64,000 nt of DNA from Carallia brachiata. Its lineage: Eukaryota; Streptophyta; Magnoliopsida; Malpighiales; Rhizophoraceae. Positions 34,352-48,831 of the stretch are shown here, piece by piece. The first letter of the stretch is position 1. Each line of letters begins with the position of its first letter. A program made the translations under genes and the position numbers. Where the stretch lies: positions 9,478,095 through 9,542,094 of the forward strand of contig JADCRB010000013.1 in NCBI GenBank assembly GCA_021464245.1. The letters are read 5' to 3'. The notes below the pieces were generated by a model, which did no database searches, was not told where the DNA came from, and was given only the letters and a program-made list of their open reading frames with translations.

Positions 34352-36470
34352 ATATTATCTTGCTATTGATATTAAAATGAGGATTCGAGGCGCAGACGCG
34401 TGGAGGGATCGAGGAGTACTTGGTGCGGGAAACGTATGGTTTGTTATTATTGGGCATAAAGAATATGACGGGCGGGTAACGCTAGTCAACCAAAAGTTCG
34501 TTGTTTTTTGTGCTTTTTGGTTGGGGGATGTTGGGACCCGGTTTGTTTTGACTCGGGTCTCGCACTTTTTGGGAGGTCCCGAGTGACGACGGAATTCAAC
34601 CGGTGCATTTTATAAATAATTTAAACAGAAAAACATACGAAGCATTCGCAGATTTGTTTTTTTCAAAAACTTGTACGTGGATGTGAGAAAATTGACTTGG
34701 GAGTCGACGCGTTTGTATATTTAGATAATTAATTAATTTATTTATATAATAAAATATTTAATTTTTATAATAAAAATAAATAAAAAATTATTTTTAATTT
34801 CAATATAATAATTATTATACAAATACATCATTTAGTTGTACAAACAAACAAATACGTCAACTTCTGCGCTTATATCCCCTGTTCACATAATTGGATCCTT
34901 TTTTTTTTCTTTTGACAGTAATTATTAGTTAATAACATCCGCGTTGTGCTTGTGTGGTTAAGATAGTAACGACGTCTTACTTTTATGTAATAGATAATGA
35001 ATTTAAGTTCTAATTTATTTTAAATTAAATAATGAGATTCAACGGTATACTCACATTATAAGATTATAAATAATTTAATAATATTTATTAAATTCATAAA
35101 GTTTTATTTTTTTTTCAAATTTAATGTTGATAACCTATTTCGTACACTAATTTAGCACTATCGTCTTCAATGGATTCGTAGGTACTTCAAAACATGCGTA
35201 GATTTTCTTTTCGACTAAATTGATTGACACTGTAAATGCTGCCAAATTAGTAGCTTTTTGGCGGGACATGAGTAGACCTATATTTCGGGGACACGTTTGA
35301 GGTCTCAAGTTTTGATTTCGATAAGGAGTGTCGCGCGCGAGGTTAACCAGAATGAAAATTAATCAAAAAAAAAATATTGAATAGCGATATTCAACTACTA
35401 ATAAACAGTAAAAATTGATATAAATTGCTGAATATTAACATTTAAAAAATGAATAAATAAATAAATAAATTAATTTACGGTGCCTCTTAATTAATCTACA
35501 TATCTTACATCTCATTAAAAAGCACACTTTCTATTGAGATCGAGATAATATTTCCATGATAATTTGTCATATTTCATTTAGTATTGATTTAAATTTGAGT
35601 TTTTATATTAATGCTCTCCCGAATAAAAAAGAAATTTAAGTATTTACATAATATTAAATTTTATATTCATTAATATTACTGTCAAACTTAGAAAAGATTC
35701 ACTTAATTCCGACAGTACTCTCATAATGAATCCTTTCTATAAAAATATTGAATAAAAATACTAATAATATAAAAATTAATATTAACTTACATATATAATA
35801 ATTAACTTATTTATAAATATTTTTATTCTATTTTAAAAAAAAAATAAACACACACCATTCACGTGGAACTAGGTTTATTAAGCTGAGAAAGTCACCGACA
35901 GAGAAAATCTTTTTTTTGTTTTTGGTCAAACCGACAGAGAAAATCTCATCATTATATGAGCTATTCTTGGGTATGGGCCAGCATTTTCGCGTAAGATTTT
36001 GACATGTATTAAGTATTCACTTGAGTTCTCATTATTTATTAACAAAATTAAGTTGAAAAATTTTTAAGCGGCAAATTAAATTTGTTCTATGAATGAAAGT
36101 AGGATTTTTGTTCTACAAATTTCTCTAAAGTATTAAGCAAAGACCGGTTGGTTTGACTAACAACAATCTCATTAAATCCGAATCATCAAGTCTTTTGTCA
36201 GACCTTGCAGATCTGGCAAAATTTAGACAAAAAATCGCACTGAAAGAAGATGGAGGGGAAAAAAAAAGGGGAGGACTGGAAGAAGCCGAACAACAACTGA
36301 GAAAAAAATCGGAAAGTGTTAAAAAAGAAAAAGAAAATTCCTATAGACCATGTCTAATAATAAAAATTTTATAAGTTATTATAATTCCATGATAATTGCC
36401 AACTTCTAATTGTTTTTAGAGAAAAATGGAAAATAAGCACAAACTTTTTAAATTCTCATTGTCCTTCCCT

Positions 36471-36785
36471 TGGAATAACCAATGTTTAACGCCTAAACGT
36501 TTAAGTTTTTTTCTATTTGAGATCTAAACTTTTTAAATTTTTTATTTAAAGCCTATACCTTTATTTTTTATTCTATTCAAATCTTTTTGTTATAATTTAC
36601 CGTTAACTTTTCCGTTAAACTAAACGAACACAGTGCAAAATTAACGAAAAAGTTGACGGTTTGATTATAAAAGGAATTGAATAGAATAAAAAATAAAGAT
36701 ATATACCTTAAATAAAAAACTAAAAAAATTTAGTTCTCAAATAAAAAAAAACTTAAAAGTTTAAGTCTTAAACATTGATTATCTC
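36471..36785. mobile_element. Long-inverted-repeat MITE, unit B copy
   Basis: Same insertion as 2,332-2,646, with the same 9-bp target duplication TCCTTCCCT at 36,462-36,470 and 36,786-36,794. Ends read TGGAATAACC and, reverse-complemented, GAGATAATCA. The two copies have drifted at several sites. Confidence 0.8.
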
Positions 36786-37854
36786 TCCTTCCCTATCCCA
36801 ACTTGAAGAAATATTTTCTAATCATTTACTGAGCAATTATAAAGTCCAATGGTTCAACTTAAAAATCGTAAGTTCACGTCGCTCGACCAGAAGTGAAGAA
36901 TTTATAAAATTTCAAAAATGTTTTATAGCCTAACAATATATAATGAATCTTTTAAGGAACAAAAAGAAATAGAAGATGAAGCAATATAGCCGGACAAAAG
37001 TAAGAAATCGATAGATATACACATTGTAGAACTGATGGATACATGACATGCTATTTTTCTTTCTTTACTGATTATATTTATGGCAATTCTATTTTCAAAT
37101 TTTTTTATTATCTTAGGTAAAAATAATTTAGCAACAAGAGACTTTGTAGTTAAGAAAATGAATAATTATACAAAATTTTTAAAATTTTAAAATAAGATAG
37201 TCAAAACAATTGAAAAATGAAGTTCTAATAGATATTATTTATTTTATAGGTTTCCATATATGGACACAGAGAGAGCTGATACGGAGAGAAACACAATTAC
37301 GTTTTTTTTACATATTGTCAATTGGTCAACCTCTTTTTTTTTTTTGTCTGTAGTAGAGATGATAATCTATTATTAGAGGGGATGGAGATGAGAGAGGAAA
37401 CTGATATTCGAAACTCAATTCCTTCAGTTAAAGACACATGCATTTTACTACTCTGTCTAAGTTGAAGCATCGCATCAATTTCATATTTATTACACAACAT
37501 AAATTTTTATAGGTATATATACTTTTTTTTTCAAAGAATTTATGATATATAATATAACTAAACTTTATGTACAACATATTTATTAATAATATATACAAAA
37601 AAACATAGTACCTTTGTCTCTCCGTATTAGTGTCATATGCATCCATTTATTATTTCTATTAATTTAGTTTAGAGAAATTTTATATAATAATATTTAAGTA
37701 ATAATAAAATAATAATAAAATGATATAAATTGATTGAAATTTAAAGAAAAAAAGATAAATTATTAAATATTATTAAATAAATAATATATTTATTTTATTA
37801 TTATTTAAAGTTAAATTATATAATAAATTTTTTTCATTTTACATTGGAGAATAA

Positions 37855-38331
37855 TACTGTGTTTGGGAAGGAGGAAAGTGGGGGGAGGGAGAGGAAAGTG
37901 AGAGAATTAAGGTAAATTGTTGTGTTTGGAAAATGTTTGAAAAGTGGGGGAGAGGAAAGTTTCTAATTCCTCTAATCCTCCCTACCCCACCAAAACCAAT
38001 CCTCCCAAAAATGAGGAAAGTTGTTAGTTTCATACTAAATTTATTAAATGACTCAATTACCCTTACATAATTTAAAAATTACAATTTACCTAAACAAAAT
38101 ATCTTAATAAAATTATATGAAGGATAAAATTGTTATTTCAACATATTTTATATTCTTCTCCCTCACTTTCCACCATTTCCCAAACAAAAGAATTTATAAT
38201 TTTCCTCCCTCCCATTACTTTTTTCCAAATACAAGAGAGGATAGAAAATATTCTTTTCCTCTAATGATCCTCTCCTCTACTTTCCTCTCCCTCACTTTCC
38301 TCTCCCTCAAGAATTTTATCCAAATACAGTG
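37855..38331. mobile_element. PIF/Harbinger-like (Tourist-type) MITE, private to unit B
   Basis: A 477-bp insertion flanked by TAA on both sides (37,852-37,854 and 38,332-38,334), with terminal inverted repeats ACTGTGTTTGG / CCAAATACAGT. Unit A has the empty site GAATAACACGTG at 3,711-3,722. A TAA target duplication and a GTTTGG-containing terminus fit Tourist/Harbinger elements. The arms are rich in purine/pyrimidine runs (GGAAAGTGGGGGAG and CTCTCCCTCACTTTCC). No transposase. Confidence 0.88.
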
Positions 38332-39280
38332 TAACACGTGAGAGTGTGATATTTACAAAAGTGAGAACAGAATATTTGCCACCTTATTGACAACCGACGA
38401 CAGCAGTAAAGTAAGAGCAGAATACACCCACAAACTTTTGACTTTGTTGACAACCGACAGCAGTAAAGCAATTGTTCCGCACAAACTTTTGATTTTACTA
38501 TTAGATTTTGGCCAATTAGGCAGAAGAAAACGCCCACATGCTTAGAAGCATCTATTATGTCTTTGGGTTTACGAAGTGGCTTAACAGCAGTACAAGTTGC
38601 GGACGCTTGACATGATGACAACTTCCCCGGAATGAATTTTAAAAAAGAGCTGAGCCAGAGGATATGCTTCCTCTGAGCGTACAAGTCACACATATTACAT
38701 CACTTTTCTTTATGCAATCAAATTCAAGATTTTTTTTTTCTATAAGGAGAGAAATTATGTAACATATATATATATATATATAAGTGATCACAAACTTATC
38801 ACACGTGAGCGACCTGAAAAAGTGAATTATAAAAAATATATTAAATTAAAAAAAATTATTTTATATAGTTTTGTTAATTAATTCCAGTTTCAAGTCGAAC
38901 ACAATACTCTCAATTTTTGTACATAATTGAGTTAAACTTTATTGGCATGTGTCTGGTGTACACACATATTCTTACTCTTACAATTCAAATGCCGCACCAC
39001 CAGTCAATCAAACCACTTATCTTTATAATCATAGGAGGTAGTAAGTTAGTAATAATTTAACATATTTTTTTTTTGTATTGATTCAGGTTCGATTTCCTAT
39101 GTTGATGCTCGTCCCCTTTAAATTGGAGATTCAAACAGAGCACAGTATTATAAGTTTAATATTTATTAATACTGTAGTCGAATCTAAAAAAGACTCACTT
39201 AAATTTAGTAATATTGAGGTAGGAGGTCCTTTTCTATAGATTGATTGAATGAACAATCATAATAAGGGATTACCTTGACC

Positions 39281-42200
39281 CTAATTCACAGATTCGATGA
39301 CCGATATGTTTGTAATAGTTTTTTTTTTCATTTAAGAAAAAACCACTATTGTTTATGGATTCAACAAAACGTGCCAAGAGCTTGGTATCGTGTACAGAAT
39401 TTACTGAGAAAATTTTTGTTTTTAGCCAAAAGAAAAAAAAAAGAAGAGAAAATAAGAATAACATTATATAGTTTTATCAAAAATAGATTGAGCTGATCCC
39501 ATATGGAATTCCATGACATTCAATAAAAGTCGTCAACTCCCTTACGCCTCTGCAAATCAAAATGCAAATGTCAAAAAAATAATAATAATAATAAAAAATA
39601 ACAATTTTTAATTACTTGGTACGGGCTACCGAACTTTTTCTCAACTTTTTCCATATCATACACAATCTTCTTAACTCATTGTCCTTCTATTGATGGATAC
39701 GTGTTGGTTCTTTTGGTCCCATAAATGTTGATGACAAAAACACCTCCTTCACTGTGGGAAACCAACACTAAAAAGCATCGTTGTATTTTATCCTGGACGG
39801 AAAAAATTGAACTGAAAGCCGACATTACTTATAGATAGATTGATTAAGATGGAGAGCTTTTAGCCTTTTACTTCAAAAACTTACATTGATTAATGGCTAA
39901 AATGACCAAATCGCCCTGCGCACGTTTAGTCCAGTGGAAGGATCAATGGATCATAGCACGGAATGTGCGAAGAGCTTGGTCACATAAATGCGTATAAAAG
40001 CGCAGGAAGCTCACAATTTATCTAATAGTATTCAATGATCAATTTAATTTTTTTTTATATAACGCATTTTTTTTATTTAACGCATCGATATTACTGTATA
40101 TCCGTCGTGTAATCCAATATATGTTGCAATAAAGCATTTTGATATGTGAAAGGGGTGCACGTCCAGGCTCAAATGGTCAAATGTGTCTAGGCTTTGCGAG
40201 ATGTAAGCGGGAGAGATATGTTCAGCCGACGTGGAAATATTCAGCTGTTGTTATCAATCTCAATATAGGGCAGATTATCTAATCTCGCTATGTAATATAT
40301 GGTCCCCAGATATCCATAATGACAAAGCTCGCAAGTCGCATCATCCAAATTGGGTGGATATGGGGGTCTTATTGGTCCTTTTAAGGCAGCAGACAGGATC
40401 CCCCATAATCACAAAGCTTTGCCGCCTTGTAGTGAGGTCGAGTTCCGCACTAAGGGTCAAAGCCTTTCTGGCTGTCAATGTTACTCATGAAGATCACATG
40501 CACAATTACAAAAGACACAATTCTGTCAGCTCGAACCAGGCTGTTAGTTTGATTGATTGAAAATATGTATATTTAATTTCTTAGTACGGAATTCGAATCT
40601 TAGACTAGAGTCTTACTATTCCCATCCTTTTAAAAGCTCCCCTTCAATCATTTAGGCTGAAGCAGACAAAAAAAAAAAAAAAACAATTCTGTCGGTCTTC
40701 CTAGGCCAATCTTTTTTTTTTTTTTTTTTGAGAGAAAACTTCTTAGGCCAATCTATCTATTATTTGATTCCTTTACCGACTCATTAAAAGCACCGCCTTA
40801 AATTATCATGACACTCACTTACAAGTTTCAACTTATAATAATTTCATATGTAGGGTGCAATTTGGTATACGTACACTCGTACGTTAAGTTATCGAGGCAT
40901 ATATAATATAATAATAATAATTTTTTTTTTAAGACTAAAACTTTTTTTTTGTTAAAAAATCAAGGCTAAAACTTAAATTTAGATATGTATTATCTTAAAC
41001 TTTATTTTCAAATTTTATCTGTTAAATCCTAAACTTTAAACTTCTAAATCAAAAAGAAAAAGAAAAGTTAAAAAAATTCTTCCCCTGTTTTATACTCTTT
41101 GTATGTGTACTGTGGTTTCAAACCCTATTTGTTACTGATCAAATGGTTCAATTACCATGTGCAGCTTTTGATTTGGTTGGAGTTATTATTGCTTTACAGG
41201 TATGAGGGGCAACAAATTGATGATAATATGAAAAATTTAGAAGCTGAAATTTTTCATCATCATGTTCTGTTTCAGATTAACGCATAAGAATCCACGGGTT
41301 TCCTAGAGCCGAAGCCCCTGCCACTTTCCATGAGATGGAAGACACACAAGAGATTTTTGTGCGATCCTCTTGCTTGATATTGATGATCTTACTGAACAAC
41401 TAAGTACCAAAGCGTTTCTCTTGTACAAACACTATGCAAACATGTTTCCTCGATTGGGCCAACATTTTGATTCATTAAGGAAAAGAAAAAGGTACAATGA
41501 CGCGGTTTTCATATAACGTTACTTTAAATAAATTAGTATGAGAGTGCTTTAAGTATCAGCGATTATAAAAATAACCTAATTTCGTATTTTTCCCTCAATT
41601 TGAGATGATAGTAATATCCTGTGATATCTCAGGATATAGATAGTTCAATTTTCCTCCATGATCTTTTTAAACCATGATTGCATTCTCAACAAACCAAACT
41701 GAAATTGTTTCAGTTTGCTGCTGGTTTTTGCTCTGCCACCGTTAGAGACATCCATGGTTAAAAAAATATAGCACTAGAATTATGCTCCATGCTATCTTGA
41801 AACCATTGTTCACAACCCAACAGAAATTTTTTTCTTTTGCTGGTTTTCATCCCTCACAAACAATCTCTATTCATTCCACAAGTTTTGCATATCCTACTTA
41901 AGTTTGCGTTGGCCGTTCATAGTCGATTTTTCTTATTTTGACCATACAAAATCAATGGCTGCATGTGCCTACATCGGTTACCAACTAATGTAAGATTTAT
42001 CAGCTAAAGTTTATAGGATAGTCTTAGAGAAAAATTGTGAAACGTTGAGCAATGAGATTTTTGATTATTGTAGTCTACATCTAGACAACTCACTACCTCA
42101 ATTTGATCAAGTATAAGGTAGATGATTGTCTTCAAGTTGTCCATTTTAGCTAGCAACAAAAGTGGGGGGCCGTAGAACCCCAACTTCGAAGGCAAATTTC

Positions 42201-42370
42201 TTTTGAAAAAAAAAGAAAATTCTCTCATTGGCTCCTCTATAGCCACTCATATAATGTCATGTAATTTTTCTTGTCATAACATTATGCTTTGGAAAAAGTT
42301 ATAGGATTTTTTTGTTTTTTGACACTGATAATAGTTAGCGATTAGTTTATTAGTTGTTAGCGAAAACACC
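39281..42370. repeat. Spacer block S, copy B
   Basis: Collinear with 4,654-7,749 and 19,205-24,780 without the LINE, MITE or hAT-like insertions, so it is closest to the pre-insertion state. The small frame at 41,099-41,287 and the hairpin at 41,695-41,717 are kept. No named gene. Confidence 0.78.
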
Positions 42371-44690
42371 CGACCCATTTAAAATGGGTAACCACTAATT
42401 AATTAGAAGATTTTGGAGTTGAGGGGTTCGAACCCTCCCCCCAACCAGCTGAGGCCAAAGTCCCAGCATCATCTCGACTAGGCCGAAGTGAAAAAAGTTA
42501 CAGGATGAAGCAGAAGGAAAATGTAAATTCCATGTCCAAAAATGATTTTTTTTCAAAAAAAAAAACGTACAAATACATTGGCCGAATAAATAGGCCTCCG
42601 TTTGTCTCCAGTACGCCCAGTCCCGTCTACATAAGAATGTCCTGTACTTTATTTAATGTATAGCACAAAATTGAAAGTGCTACTTGATATGATGTAGTGA
42701 AACTTCGGATCTCCGTGAAAAAAAAAGAAATGCGTGTGAGAAAGGTACAGTAAAGTCCACTGGCAGTGAATTTGCAACTACAAGTGCAATTTCTTTGAAA
42801 AATGCTAATTTAGATTTATAATTTACAAAGTATGAGGCAGTTTTAGTATACAAATCTTGTTTTATTTTTTTGAGGGATAATATACAGATCTCGTTTGTTT
42901 GAGACAATTTCTGTCAAAAAAAAAAAAAAATACATCATCATTAATATCTTGGACCCCACCAAGAGTTCAAACTTTTGGTTAACTGATTTTCCCAACGTGA
43001 TATAAATGGTTTTATGACCACAAAATCATAAATTTATACTTTTCCTCATTCTTCTATTAATTACAAATTTATGCAAAGAAATATATGTGTTTAATATCTG
43101 TTGAAAAATTTTTATCGTTTTTTATGATTTTGTTTGAGTCAATTTAGATTAATCAATTTAATAAACTAGATACTAGATAGTCTAAATAAAAAAAAATATA
43201 TATATATATATTATTCTTAAGCGTACGAGAGGGTGAAGAGATATGTTAGAATTTAAAAATATAATTCATATCTTAGGGTTCACATGAGAGTGCGGAAAGT
43301 CTTGCTTCTCTGATGAAATTGTTGTTTTGTTGTTGCAGATTGACTCGCTAGAAAGCTAGAATAGGTCTTGATAGTTAATCAAATCCTACTTTCTTTAACA
43401 TATTAAAAAAAAAAAACTCTTGATAGTTAATCAAATCCTACTTTCTTTGAATATATTAAAAAAGAAAAAGGCACAATTGTTTCTTTCTGTCCAAAATCAA
43501 GATTATAGTTATACCCACCATTTTTCTACTCTTTGGGAATTTTACCCCAACGGTTTTTTGGGTGCACTCATCACATTTATGTTGTGTATTTTTTTGTCTT
43601 TTGCTATTAGTCTTCTATTAAATGTGTTATATAGCAACCCAATCAATATCATGTAAGCATAATCATCCTTTGTGTCAGCAAGTATATGATAACGTGGCAG
43701 TTTAACATACTTTCCACTTTTCTTAAATTATTCTAATTTTTTATTTTCATAATTTTTTAGTCTTAAAAAAAGCTTATTTAGTAAAGTCTAGCATCATTTA
43801 ATTTTTATAATATTTATTAAAAAATTTACAGAAATCAGGAGGTTATAATATTTGTTTTTATAATATTTATGCGCTCTACATTGAAGTTTCAAGGTAGTTA
43901 ATTAATCATTTAAAATAATAATTTAAAAATAATTTGATTTGTCTCTCTCATTATGTTCTAAATTCGAGTCTTAGTATTGATGAATTCGTCTGTTTTAATT
44001 ATTTGAGATTTAACAAAAATATAATTGTCCGTTTACAAGTCATTAATACCATAACTGAATGGAAGAAAGGTCCATTAAGTTCAACAGTGCCCAAAATAGT
44101 AAGTCTACTTTTTAGGAGTAGTTAAATAAAATTAAAACAAATAAAAATTATTTTAATTTTAATTTATAGATTTGATAACTATTATTTTTGTGATAGAATT
44201 TTTTTAAATAAAAAAAAGTAGTTAATTAACTTCGAAATCACGGTACTTGTAGAAATAAAAAAAATTATTTTATTTAGGTTTGAGCACAAAATTATTAATT
44301 AATTCTTATAACTCTACATAAGGTAATTTTGAGAGTGGAAGGTGTAAATTATTTGTACTGTGGTTCGAAGAAAAAATTATTTTGACGTTCGAACAAAACA
44401 AAATTATTATAAATATATTGATTATTAAATTTATGTATTAAAATCAAAATATTTTTATATAGTCAATCATGATCTATAAAAATAAAATTAAAATATAAAA
44501 ACTCAATTCAACTAAATTTATAAAAAAAAATTTATAATTTAAGTATTATTAAATTTAAACATAATTTTTTCAACCTACTTACAATAATTATTAAATTTAA
44601 AATTACTAATACCTAACTTACGGTTAAATTGAAAAAATCAGAAGTTAAAATTTCCAAAGCTCTGCTGTTAAAATGCGAATCTAAAAAAAA
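42371..44690. repeat. Spacer upstream of VTT gene, copy B (truncated)
   Basis: Homologous to 10,842-13,690 and 24,780-28,530 but shorter. It lacks a segment after GCTAGAATAGG near 43,366 and has a local duplication of CTTGATAGTTAATCAAATCC (43,369 and 43,419). At about 44,683 it jumps from spacer directly to the last 50 bp of the VTT leader, losing roughly 360 bp that hold the probable promoter and most of the 5' UTR. No gene. Confidence 0.72.
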
Positions 44691-44732
44691 AAAGAAAGGG
44701 GAGAGAAAAAAAGATAAAAAAATTGAGAGAGA

Positions 44733-47373
44733 ATGGAAAATTGGGGAGGAGGGGAAAGGAGGGTTGGAGAAGTGAACAATGGAAAGGAAGGCTCCGGCTT
44801 TCCTTTGAACTTTTGGGAGGTGACGGCGGCTTCCACTGTTGTGTTGGGATTCGTGGTGGGCCTTTTGAGTGTTTACCTGACCATGCCCCCATCTGATTAC
44901 AGCTTCCTCAAGCTTCCTCGTGACCTTGGAGATCTTCAAATCCTCAGGTCTTATCTATTTCTCTCTCTCTCTGTTTTTTTTTTTCCTTTTTCTAGTGTTT
45001 AGAATTGAGGGGTCTGTGTGTTTTTTTTATGGAAAAAAGTTGTGTTGATTTTGTGGTTGAATAATCTGAGGAACTGAGGATGGGCTTTGTTTTGGTGGGT
45101 TTTTAGAGTTGATTTGAATTGGTCTTTTTGAAATCTTGTTAGGGGTGTTTTAAATATAAAATTGTGTCTTTTTGAGGAAAATCGTTTATTGTAGTACCTG
45201 TGTCAAACCATTTTTTCGTTTTTTTTTTTTTTTTTTTTTTGCAGAGATATATTTCTTTTGAAGTAAAAGGCAGCTTGTTTATACTTCTTTTTCTGATTAT
45301 TTGACCCAAGTAAATCAGAATATTGCTTTTTTTTTTTAATAGATAAATGGGTTTAGTTTATGTTTGTTTTCTGGGTAGGATGCAATGTTAAATGCTCTAC
45401 ATGCAACCTTCTTGGAACTCTTATTGCACTGTGGCAAAAATAATCGGGGATCTAATGATTGGTTCTGGGAAATCTTATACCAACAATCTGTTTCAGCTTC
45501 CTTGATGGAGAAACTCGACATAGTGAGAAGTGTTTTTGAACAACTTCTTTAACTATATGCCATGATTTTTCACTTGGAAAGAAAGAACTCACCTTTGTTG
45601 TGGATTATGGAGACAATGTGTGATGTAGGGAGATGAACTGTGGCCTAAATTTCGCAAGAAGGGAAGAATTGTGAAAAATTGATAGTCATGTGGGTGTTTA
45701 AAAAACGTAGGATCTTTGGTCTGGTATATAATGTTTGATGACATACTAGAAAGCTTGGGTAGAGAATCATGGTTGGAACCTTGAATGCTCATGACGAGGC
45801 CTTCTCCTGCCTGTGGATGGTTGAGTGTGACTCATCTTCACTGCTGGAGAGGATCATAGTTTTGGTGGACAATTGTGGCAACTGGATTTCTATTTAGGTC
45901 ATGAGGGTAGGCTCAAGACTGGAATTGGAAATTTACTGGGGAGCTTTGATGATATATTGGTGTTGTTGACGAATGTTGATACTTGACTTGGTGGATCTGA
46001 AGGCCAAGGGCAAGCACAGTGCTTTTTAAAAATCAGAAACTTCCATTTTGCTGCATGAAGAATTAGTTTTTTGGGCAGAGATATCTGCAGTTGGTCGACA
46101 ATCGACTTTGAGTGGCAACTGACTTATAGCTGTTGACTGATGCAGTAATGTTTTCAGTCTTGCAGGATACTCTCTCAATGTTTCTTTGGTTTTTTATCAT
46201 TGTATTTCTTTAACTTGCTGCAATTTCCTGCATCCCCAGCCTAGTTTAAAACGTACTGTCGTTTGCTTGTTCTTGTAGAGATCACCTTGAGAGCTACACC
46301 AACAACTATACTGCTGAAGTTTTAGTGGGATATTGTGTGGTCTACATTTTCATGCAGACTTTTATGATTCCTGGGACTGTTTTTATGTCATTGCTTGCTG
46401 GAGCCCTCTTTGGAGTATTTAAAGGTGTAGCACTGGTGGTGTTCACTGCCACTGCTGGTGCTTCTTCTTGCTACTTTCTGTCAAAACTGATTGGGCGGCC
46501 ACTTGTCTTCTCTCTTTGGCCAGACAAGTTGAAATTCTTCCAATCACAGGTGAACCAAGAGTTGTACTTATAATGGTCTGTGGTTGTACCTCATGCCATT
46601 GTGGGGTAAATACTTTGCTTTTTGCTCTCAGGTGGCTAGAAGAAAAGAACGGTTGTTGAACTACATGCTTTTCTTGAGAGTAACCCCTACTTTGCCAAAC
46701 ACATTTATAAATTTTGCTTCACCAATAGTTGATGTGCCCTATAATATTTTCTTCCTGGCAACCTTTATCGACTTATTCCGGCTGCTTATGTCACTGTTAA
46801 GGTACTGTACATTGACTCTCAGGTTTTGCAATTTTGATATTTGAATTAATCTGCCTAACAAGAGTATGTGTATCTTCTTAATATCAGCAGAAAGTGGGGT
46901 AAATATTTAGCATAAAGTGGGGAGAGTGAGAGTGGAGGAATAGTCCGTGCTACTAGAGGTTCCAGAACATTTTCAAATTATTAACATGCCTAGAATGTTT
47001 GTAGATTGATGAGCTATTTTTTCAGTGCTATTGTGTATGGTTTTTTGTGTGTTAAATTGCAATCCATTTTTTTTTTCTTTTGAAGTAAAATTTTAATTTA
47101 CACTGTCGTAGAGACAAGAACAGTTGTGAATCATCCAACAGGTTGTTGGGGAAAATGTCCACAAAAAAAATAATAATGTGAATGCCATCAATGCAGGTTT
47201 CGAGTCTGTTGCTCTGCTATAACTTGTATTTCATGGTCATTGTGCAGGCTGGAATAGCTCTTGGAGAATTGCAATCACTAAAGGACCTTTATGACTTTAA
47301 TTCGATTATTACACTGTTTTTTATTGGAATTGTGTCTATTACACCAACATTGATTAACAAGACCCAATCATAG
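44733..47373 (+). pseudogene. VTT/TMEM41B-like gene, copy 3, frameshifted and promoter-deleted
   Basis: Exons are at 44,733-44,947, 46,279-46,549, 46,632-46,801 and 47,248-47,373 with splice sites kept. Exons 1 and 2 are open. Exon 3 is 170 instead of 171 nt: one G is missing near 46,770 (TTATCGAC for TTATCGGAC), so the conserved FIGLIPAAYVTVK is replaced by an out-of-frame sequence and the last helix is lost. About 360 bp directly upstream, present in copies 1 and 2, is deleted. The copy is probably silent and non-functional. Confidence 0.85.
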
Positions 47374-48831
47374 TGGAATACTAGAAGAACTTGCTTATTG
47401 TTTGAGCCATTAAGCTCTTAGCTGCCATTTATGGTCCATAGCTGTACAGATTAGCTTTAGGGAAATACTACTTGTGGCTGTTGGTCGTTAATCTTTGTGG
47501 GTTTTAACTGCTGATGCTACAGACAGTGAATATGATATGATGATCTGGGCAAGGTGCTTCACCATGTGTTATGTTGGCTGTTGGATGTTATTTGGATGGA
47601 AGTTGCAGGGTGGGTGATTTCTTGTATAATTTCTGTTTCAGTGCAAGGCCACTCATTGAAGATATACAATTGTGCACATTGTATTGCATAGCGTCATTCT
47701 GAGTGGTTTGATTGGTGGCTAATTTATTTCAGATAATGAGTTTTTTCGCTATATATCTGAAAATCAGTACTGACCAAGAGGATTTCACTTGCAATAGCCT
47801 AGCCAATCAGATACTCTAGAAAACAATTCAGGCTAAGAGGTTCATTAATGTTGATTGCTTGTTATATTCAGCAGAATTGAGTGGCTGACATTTACAAATT
47901 CATAAATGTGATATATTCTGAAGAATAAGATATTTACATTTCTTTGTTTGGCAAAGTACAAAAACTGTTTTCTGGAATCTACAATTTTTATGATTTCCAG
48001 AACTTGGCTGAAAGAAAAACTACAAGATGTTCATTCCCTGTGAGGCAATTTGAATTTGTCATACAAAAATAAGCAAAAAGATTTAAACAGGCATTGGAAA
48101 TCATCAATTCAAATTTGTATATGAGAAAGGGAAAAAAATAACAACCATGCATAATCTCTATCGAAACATTAACGTCACCTCACTCTTGGTTCCTAAAGTG
48201 TGTGTGTGAAACCAAACTTCAGTTCGATATATAAACGTATAAAATAAACTATTCAAGTTTAATGAATAAAATTGAAATCTGTTTAAACTCTAAATTCAAT
48301 CCGCATATACTCTATCCATTACTGCAAACAAAAGTAGTTTGAAGGGTGTTCGCTCCTTGTGCATTTGTTTATTCTTCCCTGGATAATTATGGTTTCAGAG
48401 TGCTTTGCATACTCATATTTCAAGTCACCCTCATAATATCAAGGTAGGCACTAATAGTGATATTTATTCGTGATTTTCATGCCTACCTCTACTTTCTTCG
48501 GGGACTTAAAACATCGGAGTAGATTTTTTGTTTTTACACATTTTAAAGTTTTGCCCCCAAACTTAAACTCTGTTTAGGACTAATTTTAAGAAATATGCAG
48601 ACTGATTTAAAATTTAAATAGACTCAATTAAACTCACTAATCAGAATATTTTATTCTATAAAAGCATATAGAAAATAAAAATTGGTCGTGCACTAAATTT
48701 GTTTAGAACCATCAGTGAAGTTACGCTAATATAACAATATCAATTATACATAGTTAAGAATGTTATACCTTTTCTCAAAACCAATTTGGATTTCTGATCA
48801 CCATTTGCCATCTCTTAAAAACCAAAAAAAA
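47374..48831. other. 3' flank between VTT copy 3 and ZFWD copy 2
   Basis: Near-identical to 16,234-17,685. It contains the convergent 3' ends and no gene of its own. Confidence 0.7.

Larger units (their letters stand above)
34381..39280. repeat. Unit B spacer upstream of ITPK fragment
   Basis: Collinear with 1-4,653. It differs by the 477-bp Harbinger-like MITE at 37,855 and by lacking the 1,105-1,335 block of unit A. No gene recognised. A 74-codon frame at 36,153 is broken in unit A and is probably chance or a decayed remnant. Confidence 0.8.
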
